Positions 17,535 through 25,472 of a stretch of 64,000 nucleotides of DNA are shown one piece after another. The stretch comes from Hyphomicrobiales bacterium (lineage in GTDB: Bacteria; Pseudomonadota; Alphaproteobacteria; Rhizobiales; Beijerinckiaceae): positions 1-64,000 of the forward strand of contig JAIXTT010000014.1 of the NCBI GenBank assembly GCA_027483795.1. Direction: 5' to 3'. A model generated the notes under the pieces. That model had not been told where the DNA came from, searched no databases, and saw only the letters and a program-made list of their open reading frames with translations. Position numbers and translations under genes: made by a program. Each line of letters starts with the position of its first letter. Positions within the stretch are counted from its first letter, which is position 1.

Positions 17535-18698
17535 TCAGATCCGGGCGAGCGCGCGCTCCAGATCCCTGCGCAGGTCGCCCGCGTCCTCGATGCCGACCGA
17601 GAGGCGCACGAGCGCGTCGTCGATGCCCAGTTCGCGGCGGGCCTCGGCGGGCACCGAGGCATGGGTCATGATGGCCGGGTGTTCGATGAGGCTCTCCACG
17701 CCGCCGAGGCTTTCAGCGAGCGTGAACAACTCGCAGGCCTCGAGGAAGCGCCGCGCGCCGTCGAGATCGGTCTTGAGGCGCGCGGTGATGATGCCGCCGT
17801 AGCCGTTCATCTGCTCCCGCGCGATGCGGTGCTGCGGATGGCTCGACAGGCCGGGATAGATCACGCTCGCCACCGCGGGATGCTTTTCGAGCATGGCGGC
17901 GATTTCGAGCCCGGACGCGCAATGCCGCTCCATGCGGAGATTGAGCGTCTTCAGGCCGCGCAACGCGAGGAAGCTGTCGAACGGCCCCGAGACCGCGCCG
18001 ACGGCATTCTGCAGGAACGTCATCTTCTCGACGACCTCGGGCCGGTCGCCGACCACGGCGACGCCGCCGATCATGTCGGAATGGCCGTTGAGATATTTCG
18101 TCGTGGAATGCACCACCATGTCGAAGCCGAAATCGAGCGGCTTCTGGACATAGGGGCTCGCGAAAGTGTTGTCGGCGACGAGCAGGATGCCGTGCCGGCG
18201 GCCGAACTCCGCCGCCCTGCGCATGTCGGTGATGCGCAGCATCGGATTGGTCGGCGTCTCGACCCAGATGATGCGGGTCTCGGGCCGCCGAGCGGCCTCG
18301 AGCGCCGCGGGGTCCGTCATGTCGACGAAGCTCACGGCGAGACCCGTCGTCTTCGCCTTCACGCGTTCGAAGAGCCGCCGCGTGCCGCCGTAGAGATCGT
18401 CGGACGCGATGATGTGCGAACCCGCGTCGAGCATGTCGAGCACGGTGGAGATCGCCGCCAGCCCCGACGCGAAGGCGAAGGCCGCCGTGCCGTTTTCGAG
18501 ATCGGCCATGCAGCGCTCGAAGGCCATCCGCGTCGGATTGTGCGTGCGCCCGTATTCATAGCCGAGATGCTCGCCGGGGCTCTTCTGCGCATAGGTCGAG
18601 GTCGCGTAGATCGGCACCATCACGGCGCCCGTCAGCGGGTCGTTCCGCTGGCCGCCGTGAACGCAGCGGGTGGCGAAGCTCTGGTCGTTGCGGCTCAT
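17535..18698 (-). CDS. Cystathionine gamma-lyase (PLP, Cys/Met metabolism)
   Basis: A 387-residue PLP enzyme with the Cys/Met metabolism PP-enzyme pattern: EYGRTHNPTR near residue 48, the PLP-Lys motif HSTTKYLNGHSD, and the C-terminal ESLGGVESLIEHPA. The adjacent upstream gene encodes a cystathionine beta-synthase, so gamma-lyase activity (cystathionine to cysteine, 2-oxobutyrate and ammonia) is favoured over cystathionine gamma-synthase. Together they form the reverse transsulfuration route. The gene starts 27 nt after the beta-synthase stop, consistent with one operon. Confidence 0.88.
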   Translation of the reverse strand: MSRNDQSFATRCVHGGQRNDPLTGAVMVPIYATSTYAQKSPGEHLGYEYGRTHNPTRMAFERCMADLENGTAAFAFASGLAAISTVLDMLDAGSHIIASDDLYGGTRRLFERVKAKTTGLAVSFVDMTDPAALEAARRPETRIIWVETPTNPMLRITDMRRAAEFGRRHGILLVADNTFASPYVQKPLDFGFDMVVHSTTKYLNGHSDMIGGVAVVGDRPEVVEKMTFLQNAVGAVSGPFDSFLALRGLKTLNLRMERHCASGLEIAAMLEKHPAVASVIYPGLSSHPQHRIAREQMNGYGGIITARLKTDLDGARRFLEACELFTLAESLGGVESLIEHPAIMTHASVPAEARRELGIDDALVRLSVGIEDAGDLRRDLERALARI

Positions 18699-18725
18699 CT
18701 CGGTTCTCCGCGGGAGGGGGCGGCG

Positions 18726-19688
18726 TCAGAAACGCCAGCCCTGCGCCCGGATCCATTCGTCGTTGAAGAGTTTGGAGAAGTACTTCGCCCCGCTGTCGCA
18801 GACGAAGGTGACCACGCGCTTGGGCTCGTTCTGCTTGCGGCACCAGCGCATCGCCGCGGCGAGCAGCGTGCCCGACGAGGTTCCCGCGAGAATTCCGTCG
18901 CGCAGCAGAACCTCGCGGGCGGTGCGGAAGCTCTCCTCGTCGGAGATCGAAAAGGCTTCGTCCACCAGCGAGAGATCGCAGTTCGGCGGCACGAAGTCCT
19001 CGCCGATGCCTTCGACCTTCCAGCTCCCCGGCGTCGACGAGCGACCCGTATTGACGAGATCCGCGAGGATCGAGCCGACCGGATCGGCGAGCACGATCTT
19101 CGTCTTCGGCGAATGCGCCCGCAGATAACGGCCGACGCCCGACAGCGTCCCGCCCGATCCCACGCCGCAGACGAAGGCGTCGAGGTCGCCATCCATCTGT
19201 TCGAGGATTTCCGGCCCCGTCGTCGCCTCATGCGCGGCCGGGTTCGCGGGATTGGCGAACTGGTCCATGTAGAGCGCGCCGGGGATCGTCGCCGCAAGGG
19301 CGACGGCCATGTCCTGATAATATTCCGGGTGGCCTTTCTCGACGTCCGAACGCGTCATGACGACTTCCGCGCCGACGGCGCGCAGATGCGCGATCTTCTC
19401 GTCGGACATCTTGTCGGGAACCACCAGGACCGTGCGGTAGCCCTTGCGCGCGGCGATCAGCGCCAAGGCCACGCCCGTATTGCCCGCCGTCGCTTCGACC
19501 ACGGTCCCGCCCGGCTTCAGTCGGCCCTGCGCCTCCGCCGCCTCCATCATCGACCGCGCGGGCCGATCCTTGATCGAGCCGCTGGGATTGGAACTCTCCA
19601 GCTTGGCGAAAAGCCGGCAGGGGCCCGTGTCGAGCCCCGTGATTTCCACGAGCGGCGTGCGCCCGATCATGTCGAGAACGGTGGTCAT
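18726..19688 (-). CDS. Cystathionine beta-synthase / cysteine synthase family (PLP)
   Basis: A 320-residue fold-type II PLP enzyme with the PLP-Lys motif SNPSGSIKDRPA, the glycine loop GTSSGT, TAGNTGVA, and a C-terminal CDSGAKYFSKLFNDEW that is characteristic of cystathionine beta-synthases. It lacks regulatory CBS domains, as many bacterial forms do. It would condense homocysteine with serine (or an activated serine) to cystathionine for the neighbouring gamma-lyase. The ATG at 19688 is preferred over an in-frame GTG at 19694. Confidence 0.87.
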   Translation of the reverse strand: MTTVLDMIGRTPLVEITGLDTGPCRLFAKLESSNPSGSIKDRPARSMMEAAEAQGRLKPGGTVVEATAGNTGVALALIAARKGYRTVLVVPDKMSDEKIAHLRAVGAEVVMTRSDVEKGHPEYYQDMAVALAATIPGALYMDQFANPANPAAHEATTGPEILEQMDGDLDAFVCGVGSGGTLSGVGRYLRAHSPKTKIVLADPVGSILADLVNTGRSSTPGSWKVEGIGEDFVPPNCDLSLVDEAFSISDEESFRTAREVLLRDGILAGTSSGTLLAAAMRWCRKQNEPKRVVTFVCDSGAKYFSKLFNDEWIRAQGWRF

Positions 19689-19919
19689 AAACACGCCTTT
19701 AGCCGTGTATTCCCGAAAAGGACATCCCGATTCGTCTTTTTGCGCCGCCGGACGCCCGCCCCGGACCGCGCCCTTCCGTCGCGCCCGCGCCGCGCTCTAC
19801 CGAAGGACGCGACAAGGCCCGGCTACGCGGATGCACCGCAACGCCCTATGTACTTGCGCCGAAACCGGGCGACCCGCCGTTCCCGCGGACCGGACGCCCC
19901 GGAAGGAAGGACCGTCACG

Positions 19920-21509
19920 ATGCTCAATACCCCCCGTTCCCGCCGCGGCATGGTCACCTCGCCGCATCATCTCGCGAGCGAAGCGGGTCTGCGCATCCTC
20001 CGCGAAGGCGGCAACGCGATCGAGGCCGTGATCGCCATGGCGGCGTCGCTGGCGGTCGTCTACCCGCATATGACGGCCATCGGCGGCGACGGATTCTGGC
20101 TCGTGTCGAAGGACGGCTCGGAGCCCACCGCGATCGACGCCTGCGGCGCGGCCGCCGCCGCCGCGACGCCCGAACTCTACGCGTCGAACGGGCTTTCGGC
20201 GATCCCGTGGCGCGGCCCCTTCGCCGCCAACACGGTCCCCGGCACCATCTCCGGCTGGGGCGAGGCGCATCGCCTCTCGCAGGAGATCGGCGGGCGGCTT
20301 CCGCTCTCGCGCCTCGTCGAGGACGCCGTCTGGTCGGCCGAGAACGGCTTCGCGGCCACCGCGAGCCAGGAGCAGCTCACCCGGTCGAAGCTTCCCGAAC
20401 TGAAGGACGCCCCGAATTTCGTCTCGACCTTCCTGATCGACGGCCGACCGCCGCGCGAGGGCGAGGTGATGAAGCTCCCCGCGCTCGGCCGCACGCTCTC
20501 GCGCATCGGCGCGCAGGGAACGGAGGACTTCTATCGCGGCGCCCTCGCCCGCGACATCGCCGCCGATCTCGTCTCGGTCGGCTCGCCTCTGACCGGAGCG
20601 GACTTCTCCGCCCATCACGCGGCGCGCCGCGACGCCCTGAGCGTCGCCGTCCGCGGCGCTCGTCTATACAACTTTCCCCCGCCCACGCAGGGCCTCGCCT
20701 CGCTGATGATCCTCGCGCTGTTCGACCGGCTCGGCGTGACCGAGGCGGAAGGCTTCGAGCATATCCACGGCCTCGTCGAAGCGACGAAGCAGGCCTTCCT
20801 CGTCCGCGACCGCGCGGTGGGCGACCCGGCGAGCATGACCGTCGATCCGCGCGACTTCCTGACGACCGCGGCGCTCGACGCGCTCGCCGGCCGGATCGAC
20901 CGGAAGACCGCCCTGCCCTGGCCGCAGCCCGCGGAACCGGGCGACACGGTGTGGCTCGGCGCGATCGACAAGGACGGCGTCGCCGTCAGCTTCATCCAAT
21001 CGATCTTCTTCGAATTCGGCTCGGGCTGCGTCCTGCCGCAGACGGGCTTCGTGCTGCAGAACCGCGGCGCGAGCTTCCGGCTCGCGGGCGAGGGTCCGCG
21101 GCGTCTCGCGCCCGGGCGCAAGCCCTTCCACACGCTCAATCCCGCGCTCGCCCTCTTCGACGACGGACGTCGGATGGTCTACGGCACGATGGGCGGCGAG
21201 GGTCAGCCGCAGACGCAGTCGGCGATCTTCACGCGATACGCCATGTTCGGACAGGGACTGCAGGCCGCGGTCACCGCGCCGCGTTGGCTCCTCGGCAAGA
21301 CCTGGGGCGAGAACAGCGTCACCCTCAAGCTCGAGAGCCGCTTCGATACCGCCCTCGTCGCCGCCCTGCGTGCGGCCGGGCACGACATCGAGTTGCTCGA
21401 AGACTTCACGGGCACGATGGGCCATGCGGGCGCGATCGTCATGCATCCCGGCCGCGTCTTCGAAGGCGCGACCGACCCCCGCAGCGACGGCGCGGCGGCG
21501 GGCTTCTGA
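19920..21509 (+). CDS. Gamma-glutamyltransferase family protein
   Basis: A 529-residue Ntn-hydrolase of the GGT family. The N-terminal part has MVTSPHHLASEAG, AIGGDGFWLV and NTVPGTISGWGEA. The autoprocessing/nucleophile site is probably the Thr in PGDTVWLGAID, followed by FGSGCVLPQTGF and MGGEGQPQTQS. No signal peptide is seen, so a cytoplasmic member is likely. The ATG at 19920 has AGGAAGGA about 8 nt upstream; the very long open frame upstream of it is antisense to cbs/cgl and not coding. It may act on glutathione or gamma-glutamyl compounds, which would fit the neighbouring cysteine metabolism. Confidence 0.88.
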   Translation: MLNTPRSRRGMVTSPHHLASEAGLRILREGGNAIEAVIAMAASLAVVYPHMTAIGGDGFWLVSKDGSEPTAIDACGAAAAAATPELYASNGLSAIPWRGPFAANTVPGTISGWGEAHRLSQEIGGRLPLSRLVEDAVWSAENGFAATASQEQLTRSKLPELKDAPNFVSTFLIDGRPPREGEVMKLPALGRTLSRIGAQGTEDFYRGALARDIAADLVSVGSPLTGADFSAHHAARRDALSVAVRGARLYNFPPPTQGLASLMILALFDRLGVTEAEGFEHIHGLVEATKQAFLVRDRAVGDPASMTVDPRDFLTTAALDALAGRIDRKTALPWPQPAEPGDTVWLGAIDKDGVAVSFIQSIFFEFGSGCVLPQTGFVLQNRGASFRLAGEGPRRLAPGRKPFHTLNPALALFDDGRRMVYGTMGGEGQPQTQSAIFTRYAMFGQGLQAAVTAPRWLLGKTWGENSVTLKLESRFDTALVAALRAAGHDIELLEDFTGTMGHAGAIVMHPGRVFEGATDPRSDGAAAGF

Positions 21510-21531
21510 CGCGATCCCCGTCAGGCCCCAG

Positions 21532-21564
21532 CCCGTCATGCCCGCGCATGCGGGCATCCACGTC
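21532..21564. repeat. REP-like palindromic element
   Basis: An imperfect copy of a CCCGTCATGCCCGCG(N)TGCGGGCATCC-type element. The arms ATGCCCGC / GCGGGCAT form an 8-bp hairpin. It sits between the convergent ggt and aroQ genes. Further copies lie at 22291-22500. Confidence 0.75.
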
Positions 21565-21588
21565 TTCGGAAACGGTCGGCGTCGGGCC

Positions 21589-22035
21589 TCAGCCCTTGGC
21601 GTCGAGCAGATGCGCGACCCGGCGCAGCGAGAGCGCATAACCCTGCGTTCCGAAACCCGCGATCACGCCATCCGCGCGCAGCGAGACGTATGAATGATGG
21701 CGGAAGCTCTCGCGCTTATGAACGTTCGAGATGTGGCACTCGATCACGATCCCGTCGAAGGCGTTGAGCGCGTCGAGGATCGCGATGGACGTATGCGTGA
21801 ACGCGCCGGGATTGATCACGATCGCCGCCGCGGTCTCACGGGCCGCATGGATCCAATCGATCAGCTCATATTCGCGGTTCGACTGATCGAAGCGGAGTTC
21901 GAGCTTCAACTCCCCCGCCAGCGTACGGCAAGCCGCTTCCACGTCGGCGAGCGTCTCGCTGCCGTAGATCTGTGGCTGGCGCTTGCCGAGCAGATTGAGG
22001 TTCGGACCGTTCAGGACATGGACGAGGCGGCTCAT
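21589..22035 (-). CDS. aroQ: 3-dehydroquinate dehydratase, type II
   Basis: A 148-residue type II dehydroquinase with the diagnostic [15 protein letters not shown] at the N-terminus (Asn and Arg of the active site), [33 protein letters not shown], and the catalytic His in [14 protein letters not shown]. It converts 3-dehydroquinate to 3-dehydroshikimate in aromatic amino-acid biosynthesis, normally as a dodecamer. Confidence 0.97.
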   Translation of the reverse strand: MSRLVHVLNGPNLNLLGKRQPQIYGSETLADVEAACRTLAGELKLELRFDQSNREYELIDWIHAARETAAAIVINPGAFTHTSIAILDALNAFDGIVIECHISNVHKRESFRHHSYVSLRADGVIAGFGTQGYALSLRRVAHLLDAKG

Positions 22036-22132
22036 GATCGCAGGTTCCCGGAGACGACGATGCGGGCGCTACCCTAGCGCGCTCGGCGATTCGTCGGGAA
22101 CGCGCGGGAGCCGCTCGGACGGCGGACGCCGA

Positions 22133-22222
22133 TCAATTGGGGCGAAGCACCAGAGAAAAGATCAGAACCATGGCGATCAGGTGCAGGATGATCGAACCTG
22201 CGAGCGTGAAATCCGTTTCCAT
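22133..22222 (-). CDS. Putative 29-residue single-pass membrane microprotein
   Basis: A short frame encoding METDFTLAGSIILHLIAMVL then IFSLVLRPN. It is a short acidic N-terminus, one transmembrane segment and a basic residue at the C-terminal side. AGAGG lies 6 nt before the ATG. The hydrophobic run and the well-placed ribosome-binding site argue for a real small membrane protein. It stands alone upstream of aroQ on the same strand, 97 nt away. The function is unknown. Confidence 0.45.
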   Translation of the reverse strand: METDFTLAGSIILHLIAMVLIFSLVLRPN

Positions 22223-22290
22223 GACTGCCTCTGATTGATGTCGACGGATGCAAAGATAGCGCGGCGGCCGCGGGGTCAAGCCCGCCCCTC

Positions 22291-22500
22291 CCCGTCATGC
22301 CCGCGCCTGCGGGCATCCGCGTGTTGAACCCACCCCCGTTACCCCACCCCGTCATGCCCGCGCCTGCGGGCATCCACGTCTTGCCTTCGACGCCGCAAGA
22401 AAGACGTGGATCCCGGCTCTCCGCTGCGCTGCGGCCGGGATGACGCCGAGGGGTGAACACAGGCACCCCCGTCATGCCCGCGCCTGCGGGCATCCGCGTC
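22291..22500. repeat. Cluster of REP-like palindromic repeats
   Basis: Three near-identical elements of the CCCGTCATGCCCGCGCCTGCGGGCATCC type lie at about 22291-22322, 22348-22380 and 22468-22500. A different inverted element lies between the last two (22403-22445, GTGGATCCCGGCTCTCCGCTGCGCTGCGGCCGGGATGAC when read in two pieces). Each forms a hairpin. Extragenic elements like these are common in alphaproteobacterial intergenic regions. They account for the whole 340-nt gap before recG. Confidence 0.8.
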
Positions 22501-22562
22501 TTTCCGGGGCCGGCGTCTCCGCCTATAAGAAGACGTTCACGCTTTGGTCCGATCGAGTCGCG

Positions 22563-24665
22563 ATGCGCCCCCCCGTCCTGGATCCGCTCTTCGCCCCCGT
22601 CACGGCGATCCCCGGCATCGGGCCGAAACTGGCGTCGTCCTTCGACCGTCTGCTCGGCGACGGCAAACGATCCGCGCGCGTTCTCGACGCCCTATTGCAC
22701 CTGCCCTATGCCGCCGTCGATCGCCGCCGCCGCGCGGTGCTTTCGGAATCCGAACCCGGGGTCCTCACCACCTTCGAGGTCCGCGTCGTCTCCCATCGCC
22801 CGGCCCCGCCCGGTCGGCGCGGCGCGCCTTATCGCGTTTTGTGCGAGGACGAGACGGGAGACGTCACGCTCGTCTTCTTCAACGGTTCGCGACCGAGGCT
22901 CGAATCCCTCCTGCCCGTGGGCGAGATCCGCTTCGTCTCGGGATCGATCGAGCTGTTCGACGGCCGGCGCCAAATCGTCCACCCGGATCGGGTGATGGAC
23001 GCCGAGGCCTTCGCCAAATCGCCCATGGTCGAGCCCGTCTACGGTCGTACCGAGGGTCTGTCGCGGCGCATGGTGCACAAGGCCGCCACGGGCGCGCTCG
23101 CCCGTCTCCCGGCTCTCGAGGAATGGAGCGATCCCGCCCTCGTCGCCCGCGAGCGCTGGCCGCGCTTCGGCGATGCGCTGCGCGTGCTGCACGAACCGGA
23201 GAGCCCCGAGGCGATCGGCGAAGACGGGCCCGCCCGCACGCGCCTCGCTTATGACGAACTTCTTGCGAGCCAGACGGCCCTGCTGCTCGTGCGCCGCCGG
23301 ATGAAGCGTGAAAGCGGCACGCCGCGCATCGGCGACGGACGATATCGTCGTGCCATTCTTTCCGCCCTGCCCTTCACCCCGACCTCGGCGCAGGACAAGG
23401 CGGTGCAGGACATCGCCGCCGATCTCGCGAGACCCGAAAGAATGCTGCGTCTGCTGCAGGGCGACGTGGGATCCGGCAAGACGCTCGTCGCCCTGCTCGC
23501 CATGGCGACCGTGGCGGAAGCGGGATTTCAGGCCGCGCTGATGGCCCCCACGGAGATCCTGACCCGGCAGCATTTCGAGCGGCTCGAACCTTGGATCCGA
23601 GCGGCGGGTCTGCGCGCGGCCCTTCTGACGGGACGTGAAAAGGGAGCCGCGCGGCGCGACGTGCTCGAAGGCCTCGCCTCGGGCGCGATCGACATCGTGA
23701 TCGGCACCCATGCGCTTTTTCAGGAGGACGTCGCCTTCGCGCGGCTGGGCCTCGCCGTCATCGACGAACAGCATCGCTTCGGCGTGCATCAACGCCTCGC
23801 TTTGTCGCGCAAGGGCGAGGCGGTCGACGTGCTGGTGATGACCGCGACGCCGATCCCGCGCACGCTGGTGCTCACCTGTTTCGGCGACATGGACGTGTCC
23901 GTCCTGCGCGAGAAGCCCGCGGGCCGAAAGCCCGTCGACACCCGCGTGCTTCCTTTGGACCGTCTGGAAGACGTCGAGACCGCCGTCGGGCGCGCGATCG
24001 AATCCGGGCGACGCGTCTATTGGATCTGTCCCTTGGTGGAAGAATCCGAAGAGCTCGACGTCGCCGCGGCCGAAGAACGCTACGCCGCCCTGAAGGCGCG
24101 TTTCGGCGACGCGGTCGCCCTCGTCCACGGGAAGATGAAGGGTCGCGACAAGGACGAGGTCATGGCCCGCTTCGCGACCGGCGAAGTCTCCGTTCTGGTC
24201 GCCACCACGGTCGTCGAAGTCGGCGTGGACGTCCCCGAGGCGAGCGTCATGGTCATCGAACATGCCGAGCGTTTCGGCCTCGCCCAGCTTCATCAATTGC
24301 GCGGCCGCGTCGGCCGAGGAGCGGAGCGTTCGGTCTGCCTGCTGCTCTACAAGCCCGGATCAGGCGAGATCGCCCGGAAAAGGCTCGAAACGATGCGCGA
24401 CACCGAGGACGGTTTCGTGATCGCCGAGGAGGACCTGCGTCTGCGCGGCGAAGGCGACGTTCTCGGGACGCGCCAGTCCGGGATGCCCGGTTTCCGCCTC
24501 GCTTCGCCCGCGCGCCAGGGCGAACTCCTCGCCATGGCGCGCAAGGACGCGGAACTGCTTCTCGACCGTGATCCGGATCTGGAAAGCCCGCGCGGCGAAG
24601 CCGTGCGGATCCTCCTCCACCTCTTCGAGCGCGGCGATGCGGTGCGTCTGCTGCGCGCCGGCTAG
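22563..24665 (+). CDS. recG: ATP-dependent DNA helicase RecG
   Basis: A 700-residue protein. The N-terminal wedge/OB region is marked by PGIGPKLA and GDVTLVFFNGS. The helicase core has motif I LQGDVGSGKT, Ia APTEILTRQH, II DEQHRFGV, III TATPIPRT, and VI QLRGRVGRG, with a C-terminal GTRQSGMPGFRLA block typical of RecG. It remodels stalled replication forks and Holliday junctions. The ATG at 22563 is chosen; the open frame upstream is REP sequence. Its TAG stop lies inside the left copy of a 41-bp direct repeat. Confidence 0.97.
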   Translation: MRPPVLDPLFAPVTAIPGIGPKLASSFDRLLGDGKRSARVLDALLHLPYAAVDRRRRAVLSESEPGVLTTFEVRVVSHRPAPPGRRGAPYRVLCEDETGDVTLVFFNGSRPRLESLLPVGEIRFVSGSIELFDGRRQIVHPDRVMDAEAFAKSPMVEPVYGRTEGLSRRMVHKAATGALARLPALEEWSDPALVARERWPRFGDALRVLHEPESPEAIGEDGPARTRLAYDELLASQTALLLVRRRMKRESGTPRIGDGRYRRAILSALPFTPTSAQDKAVQDIAADLARPERMLRLLQGDVGSGKTLVALLAMATVAEAGFQAALMAPTEILTRQHFERLEPWIRAAGLRAALLTGREKGAARRDVLEGLASGAIDIVIGTHALFQEDVAFARLGLAVIDEQHRFGVHQRLALSRKGEAVDVLVMTATPIPRTLVLTCFGDMDVSVLREKPAGRKPVDTRVLPLDRLEDVETAVGRAIESGRRVYWICPLVEESEELDVAAAEERYAALKARFGDAVALVHGKMKGRDKDEVMARFATGEVSVLVATTVVEVGVDVPEASVMVIEHAERFGLAQLHQLRGRVGRGAERSVCLLLYKPGSGEIARKRLETMRDTEDGFVIAEEDLRLRGEGDVLGTRQSGMPGFRLASPARQGELLAMARKDAELLLDRDPDLESPRGEAVRILLHLFERGDAVRLLRAG

Positions 24666-24698
24666 GCGTCGGCCGGTTCCTTGACGGCCGGCCGCGCC
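24658..24698. repeat. Left 41-bp direct repeat flanking the chaperone/effector cassette
   Basis: It is identical at 38 of 41 positions to 27682-27722. It contains the recG stop codon in a CTAG. Read on the minus strand, its remainder encodes ARPAVKEPADA-stop, a close variant of the true DUF502 C-terminus ARPPVKEPADA. So this copy looks like a stranded 3' end of a DUF502 gene next to recG. Confidence 0.85.
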
Positions 24699-24971
24699 CC
24701 GCTTTCTCACCCCCGCGGCCTTTGCCACCGAACTCACCGCAGCGGTCGGTCTCGCAATGCCGCCCCCCGCCCGCGGGTCATCTCTTGCTCCCGGCACGCA
24801 CATGTTTCATCGGGACTGAAAAGGTTTCTGATCGTCGTCGCTCGACCGTCCCGAGACGGTGCCTCCCTTCGGAAGGTCGCCTCCCACGCCGGCAAAGTCT
24901 CGGTGCTTTCGCGATCGGGAAACATGTATAAACTCTCGCTGAAAATGACGCCTTTCAAGAGTGCGAGACAG

Positions 24972-25439
24972 ATGACGACGGCCGGCGACTTCGCTCTTTT
25001 CGAAACTCTGATGAAGGGGTTCTACGACCGCAACGGTCTCGATTTTCACGGCGACGACATGGCCGCGGCGGAAATGGAAATCGGAGAGAAGCGGGTCCGC
25101 CTGTTCCCTGCCGAAACCGCGGAGGGACGGCTCGTCTGCGTGGTCGATTTCCCGACTGAGGAGGCGCGGGCGGCCCTGGCAAGCCCCGACGGACTGATGA
25201 CCGCCCTTCAGATGAATGCGGATGCCCTGCTGGCGGAGGATTTTCGCTTCGCTCGGAACGGTGCCGGTGAACCGATCCTGTTTGCGAGCTTCGCCTTGGG
25301 ATCGCTGACCCCGGATGACGTGCTCGCCATCGTGAAGGATGCCGTGGCGTCGGCCGATCTTCTTCTGCTCGTAGCCTCGCGCCCTTCGCAACCGGACGCC
25401 GGCCCTCGCGATACCCCCGGGCTGTTCCTCAGAGCCTGA
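24972..25439 (+). CDS. Candidate CesT-type secretion chaperone
   Basis: A small acidic protein (155 residues from this start) whose layout resembles CesT/SycE-type type III chaperones: FALFETLMKGFYDRNGLDF, beta-rich middle, LMTALQMNADALLAEDFRF, then ILFASFALGSLTPDDVLAIV and a final helix. This is recognition by pattern, not by a definite motif. The start is uncertain. ATG codons at 24924 and 24945 are also in frame, but a TATAAA at 24927-24932 could be a -10 element, favouring 24972. The next gene begins 33 nt downstream with its own GGAG. That is the usual arrangement of a chaperone followed by its effector. No type III apparatus genes are in the window. Confidence 0.55.
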   Translation: MTTAGDFALFETLMKGFYDRNGLDFHGDDMAAAEMEIGEKRVRLFPAETAEGRLVCVVDFPTEEARAALASPDGLMTALQMNADALLAEDFRFARNGAGEPILFASFALGSLTPDDVLAIVKDAVASADLLLLVASRPSQPDAGPRDTPGLFLRA

Positions 25440-25472
25440 AGGCGGCAACGGCTTATCTTCGGAGAGAGAACC

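Noticed and set aside
18699-19760. SAM-type riboswitch upstream of the transsulfuration genes
   Set aside because: The leader upstream of the cystathionine beta-synthase is short, and I could not identify the paired elements and conserved core of a SAM-II or SAM-I aptamer.
17661-19919. Long plus-strand frame running across cgl and cbs into the gamma-glutamyltransferase gene
   Set aside because: It is antisense to two well-defined PLP enzymes. The gamma-glutamyltransferase has its own ATG with a strong ribosome-binding site at 19920.
20900-21000. Apparent loss of the gamma-glutamyltransferase nucleophile (no TTH motif)
   Set aside because: The DTVWL motif fits the more distant GGT family branch that uses the Thr in D-T-V, so it is not an obvious defect.
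22291-22500. Possible CRISPR array suggested by regularly recurring palindromes
   Set aside because: Spacing is irregular, the copies include an inverted element of a different type, there are no unique uniform spacers, and no cas genes are nearby. These fit REP-like elements.
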